Origin: Corynebacterium anserum
GTDB lineage: Bacteria > Actinomycetota > Actinomycetes > Mycobacteriales > Mycobacteriaceae
DNA: 64,000 nt
NCBI RefSeq assembly: GCF_014262665.1
Contig: NZ_CP046883.1
Coordinates: forward strand, 2,108,001-2,172,000
Direction of reading: 5' to 3'
The notes under the pieces: generated by a model
What the model was told of the DNA's origin: nothing
What the model saw: only the letters and a program-made list of their open reading frames with translations
The model's database searches: none
Program-made: the position numbers and the translations under genes
Shown here: positions 62,290 through 64,000 of the stretch, in pieces
Layout of the letters: every line of letters begins with the position of its first letter
Position numbering within the stretch: the stretch's first letter is position 1

Positions 62290-62899
62290 TAGTTTCGTAC
62301 CTCTATTTGATTATACCCACTATTTTCCTGGTAATGATGGGCAGATCCTACTATGACTAATCCCTTTCGTGTAATTACCCAAGTGATATTTGGCCACCTC
62401 CCCCCTCGTCATTCGATTTCTCGTCGGCCTGTGAATAAGAATCATCGCACAGTGATTCCGCAGTTTTTCCCGATGAAGTGAACCTTCGCCACGGCTCTCC
62501 CCCAATGAAACTTTCAACAATGACCACAGAGGGACGCTGTGCTGTCATGAGAGTTGGCCCCAAGCGTTCCGCCGAGAAAGAACACCTGCGCAAACAATCG
62601 ACACAGACACACCGACGCACATACACCGAAGGCCCTGAGCCGATTCCTCACCACACCATGGAGCCATGGGCGTTTTCGAACCAGCGCAGGGCCTGTATGA
62701 GGCGTGCTGTTGTCTATATGTCTCAATGTCAGTGTGCAAAAACCTGATGTGAAGCGTGACAAGTTGTAGTCAGTCGGGGTGTCTAAGCCCAACTGAGAAT
62801 AACTTCACGAGAGCTTTTGCCGTTGTTTAAGCAAGTACACACGTAGCAACCGTGCGTAAAAATTTCACGCAAGGGCTACACGCCAATGCGCTTTATTGA
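62290..62899. other. Gene-free stretch between the monooxygenase and rplI
   Basis: About 600 bp with only short open frames in several frames, none with a ribosome site or protein-like pattern. It lies downstream of rplI (minus) and of the monooxygenase (plus). Decayed genes cannot be excluded; nothing is recognised. Confidence 0.5.
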
Positions 62900-63352
62900 T
62901 TACTCGCCAACAACCTCAAAGTTCAGGGAAGCAACAACATCCTTGTGTAGCTTCACATCCACGGCATAGTTGCCAGTGGTCTTCACATCGCGCTTGGAAA
63001 GAGCGATGGAGCGCTTATCCAAGGAACGGCCGTTGGCCTTCTTCACAGCTGCGGCAATGTCATCAGCAGTGACAGAGCCGAACAGCTTGCCAGACTCCGA
63101 AGTGCGAACAGGAACGGTCACACCAGTGAGATTTTCCAGCTCTTCCTTGACTTCGCGTGCGTGATCGAGATCGCGGATCGCGCGGGCCTCCTGAGCGCGC
63201 TTGATGCCTTCGATCTGCTTTTCTGCACCACGGGTCGCGATGATTGCGTAACCGCGTGGCAGTAGGTAGTTACGTCCGTAGCCAGCCTTGACTTCAACGA
63301 TGTCGCCGGGAACACCGAGATTGTCAACGGCGGCGGTGAGGATCAGCTTCAT
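62900..63352 (-). CDS. rplI: 50S ribosomal protein L9
   Basis: 150 residues: MKLILTAAVDNLGVPGDIVE, the L9 signature VKAGYGRNYLLPRGYAI, a long central helix (KQIEGIKRAQEARAIRDLDH) and a C-terminal domain ending VVASLNFEVVGE. It binds 23S rRNA at the base of the L1 stalk. 95 bp downstream of ssb on the same strand, as in the usual rpsF-ssb-rplI order; rpsR is not between them. Confidence 0.96.
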   Translation of the reverse strand: MKLILTAAVDNLGVPGDIVEVKAGYGRNYLLPRGYAIIATRGAEKQIEGIKRAQEARAIRDLDHAREVKEELENLTGVTVPVRTSESGKLFGSVTADDIAAAVKKANGRSLDKRSIALSKRDVKTTGNYAVDVKLHKDVVASLNFEVVGE

Positions 63353-63446
63353 GATCCAGCCTTTCGTTGTGCAATGGGGGTTGACTTTAAGCGTTGATAA
63401 ATTTTCATCTCAACCAGCGCGTACGCTGGCCAACAATATTTGGCGA

Positions 63447-64000
63447 TCAGAACGGCGGTTCTTCGTCGCCTCCACCGAAACCGGATTGCTGAGGTGCAGA
63501 GTTCCACGGGTCATCGTCACGGGAAGCGTTGCGTCCACCGAAACCCTGGTTGTTCTGTCCACCCTGGTTGCCCTGGTTACCGCCGAAGCCCTGTGCGCTT
63601 CCGCCAACCTGGCCACCCTGGTTGAAGCCTCCTTGGCCACCACCACTGTTGCCACCACCGAAGCCACCTGCCTGGCCACCGCCGCGGCCGGAAGGCGCTG
63701 TTTTCTGAATCTGAGCGGTCGCGTACTTCAACGCGGGGCCAACCTCGTCAACTTCAACCTCAAAAACGCTACGACGCTCTCCCTCTCGGGATTCAAAAGA
63801 ACGCTGACGTAAGCGTCCGGTCACAATGACGCGGTCTCCCTTAGTCAAAGAATTTGCAACGTTCTCAGCTGCTTGACGCCACACATTGCAGGTCAGGAAC
63901 AGTGCGTCTCCATCGACCCACTGATTGGACTGAGGATCGAAACGGCGCGGCGTAGATGCCACGCGAAAGTTCGCCACTGCTGCACCTGATGGTGTGTAAC
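63447..64000 (-). CDS. ssb: Single-stranded DNA-binding protein, 5' end outside the window
   Basis: The frame is open to the window edge: the last bases read [20 protein letters not shown], the middle of the SSB OB fold, so about 25 N-terminal residues lie outside. Visible are [40 protein letters not shown] and [19 protein letters not shown], then a Gly/Asn/Gln-rich tail and the acidic tip [20 protein letters not shown], the protein-docking end of bacterial SSB. It coats single-stranded DNA in replication and repair. Confidence 0.96.
   Translation of the reverse strand, partial: YTPSGAAVANFRVASTPRRFDPQSNQWVDGDALFLTCNVWRQAAENVANSLTKGDRVIVTGRLRQRSFESREGERRSVFEVEVDEVGPALKYATAQIQKTAPSGRGGGQAGGFGGGNSGGGQGGFNQGGQVGGSAQGFGGNQGNQGGQNNQGFGGRNASRDDDPWNSAPQQSGFGGGDEEPPF

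Noticed and set aside
62478..62747. An 89-codon plus-strand frame and overlapping minus-strand frames downstream of rplI
   Set aside because: They overlap each other, have no ribosome site and show no protein-like pattern.

Overview
The window looks like chromosomal DNA of a Corynebacterium (Actinobacteria, Mycobacteriales). The case rests on a galactan and arabinan precursor block (Wzm/Wzt exporter, GlfT1, GtrA proteins, DprE1, DprE2), an MmpL-type lipid transporter, a tRNA-deaminase-associated protein of actinobacterial type, many GTG/TTG starts with AGGAG-like ribosome sites, and ssb-rplI-dnaB at the right end. I do not assign a species.

Left third (1-26 kb): a tRNA-Ser end, a lipoprotein, an ion-antiporter-family permease, a crotonase, a CsoR-family repressor with an operator-like palindrome, and the divergent queuosine genes gluQ and tgt. 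Next come a large MmpL protein, an AbiEi/DUF559-like protein, tadA with its partner gene, tyrA, an acyltransferase, an AT-rich islet with a secreted peptide and a small membrane protein, a secreted lipase, and the aromatic aminotransferase pat/aroT. Three further complete tRNA-Ser genes (CGA, GCT, UGA) and tRNA-Arg(ACG) are scattered here. A prolyl iminopeptidase gene is broken by an insertion that carries a recombinase fragment.

Middle (26-51 kb): a block with the layout of the mycobacterial Rv3777-Rv3791 region (quinone oxidoreductase, aminotransferase-like protein, wzm, wzt, glfT1, gtrA, dprE1, dprE2), which makes and exports galactan and makes decaprenyl-phosphoryl-arabinose. An acyl-CoA synthetase sits inside it. 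In place of aftA after dprE2 there is an MFS efflux pump. Then comes a surface-polysaccharide locus: initiating sugar transferase, flippase, O-acyltransferase, WecG/TagA-like transferase, polymerase/ligase, pyruvyltransferase, Wzz-tyrosine kinase and a matching low-molecular-weight tyrosine phosphatase.

Right part (51-64 kb): a decayed stretch (ROK regulator with two frameshifts, ABC solute-binding fragment, ABC ATPase with a frameshift), then pspA, thioredoxin, a DUF4442 protein, two overlapping fluoride-channel genes, a MarR regulator, dnaB, a small membrane protein, a DnaA-box cluster, a Baeyer-Villiger-type monooxygenase, rplI and the 5'-truncated ssb.

A recurring theme is short tandem repeats (units of 21-48 bp, each array with its own sequence) in intergenic DNA, several of them running over the stop codon of a gene, and in-frame repeats inside at least three genes.
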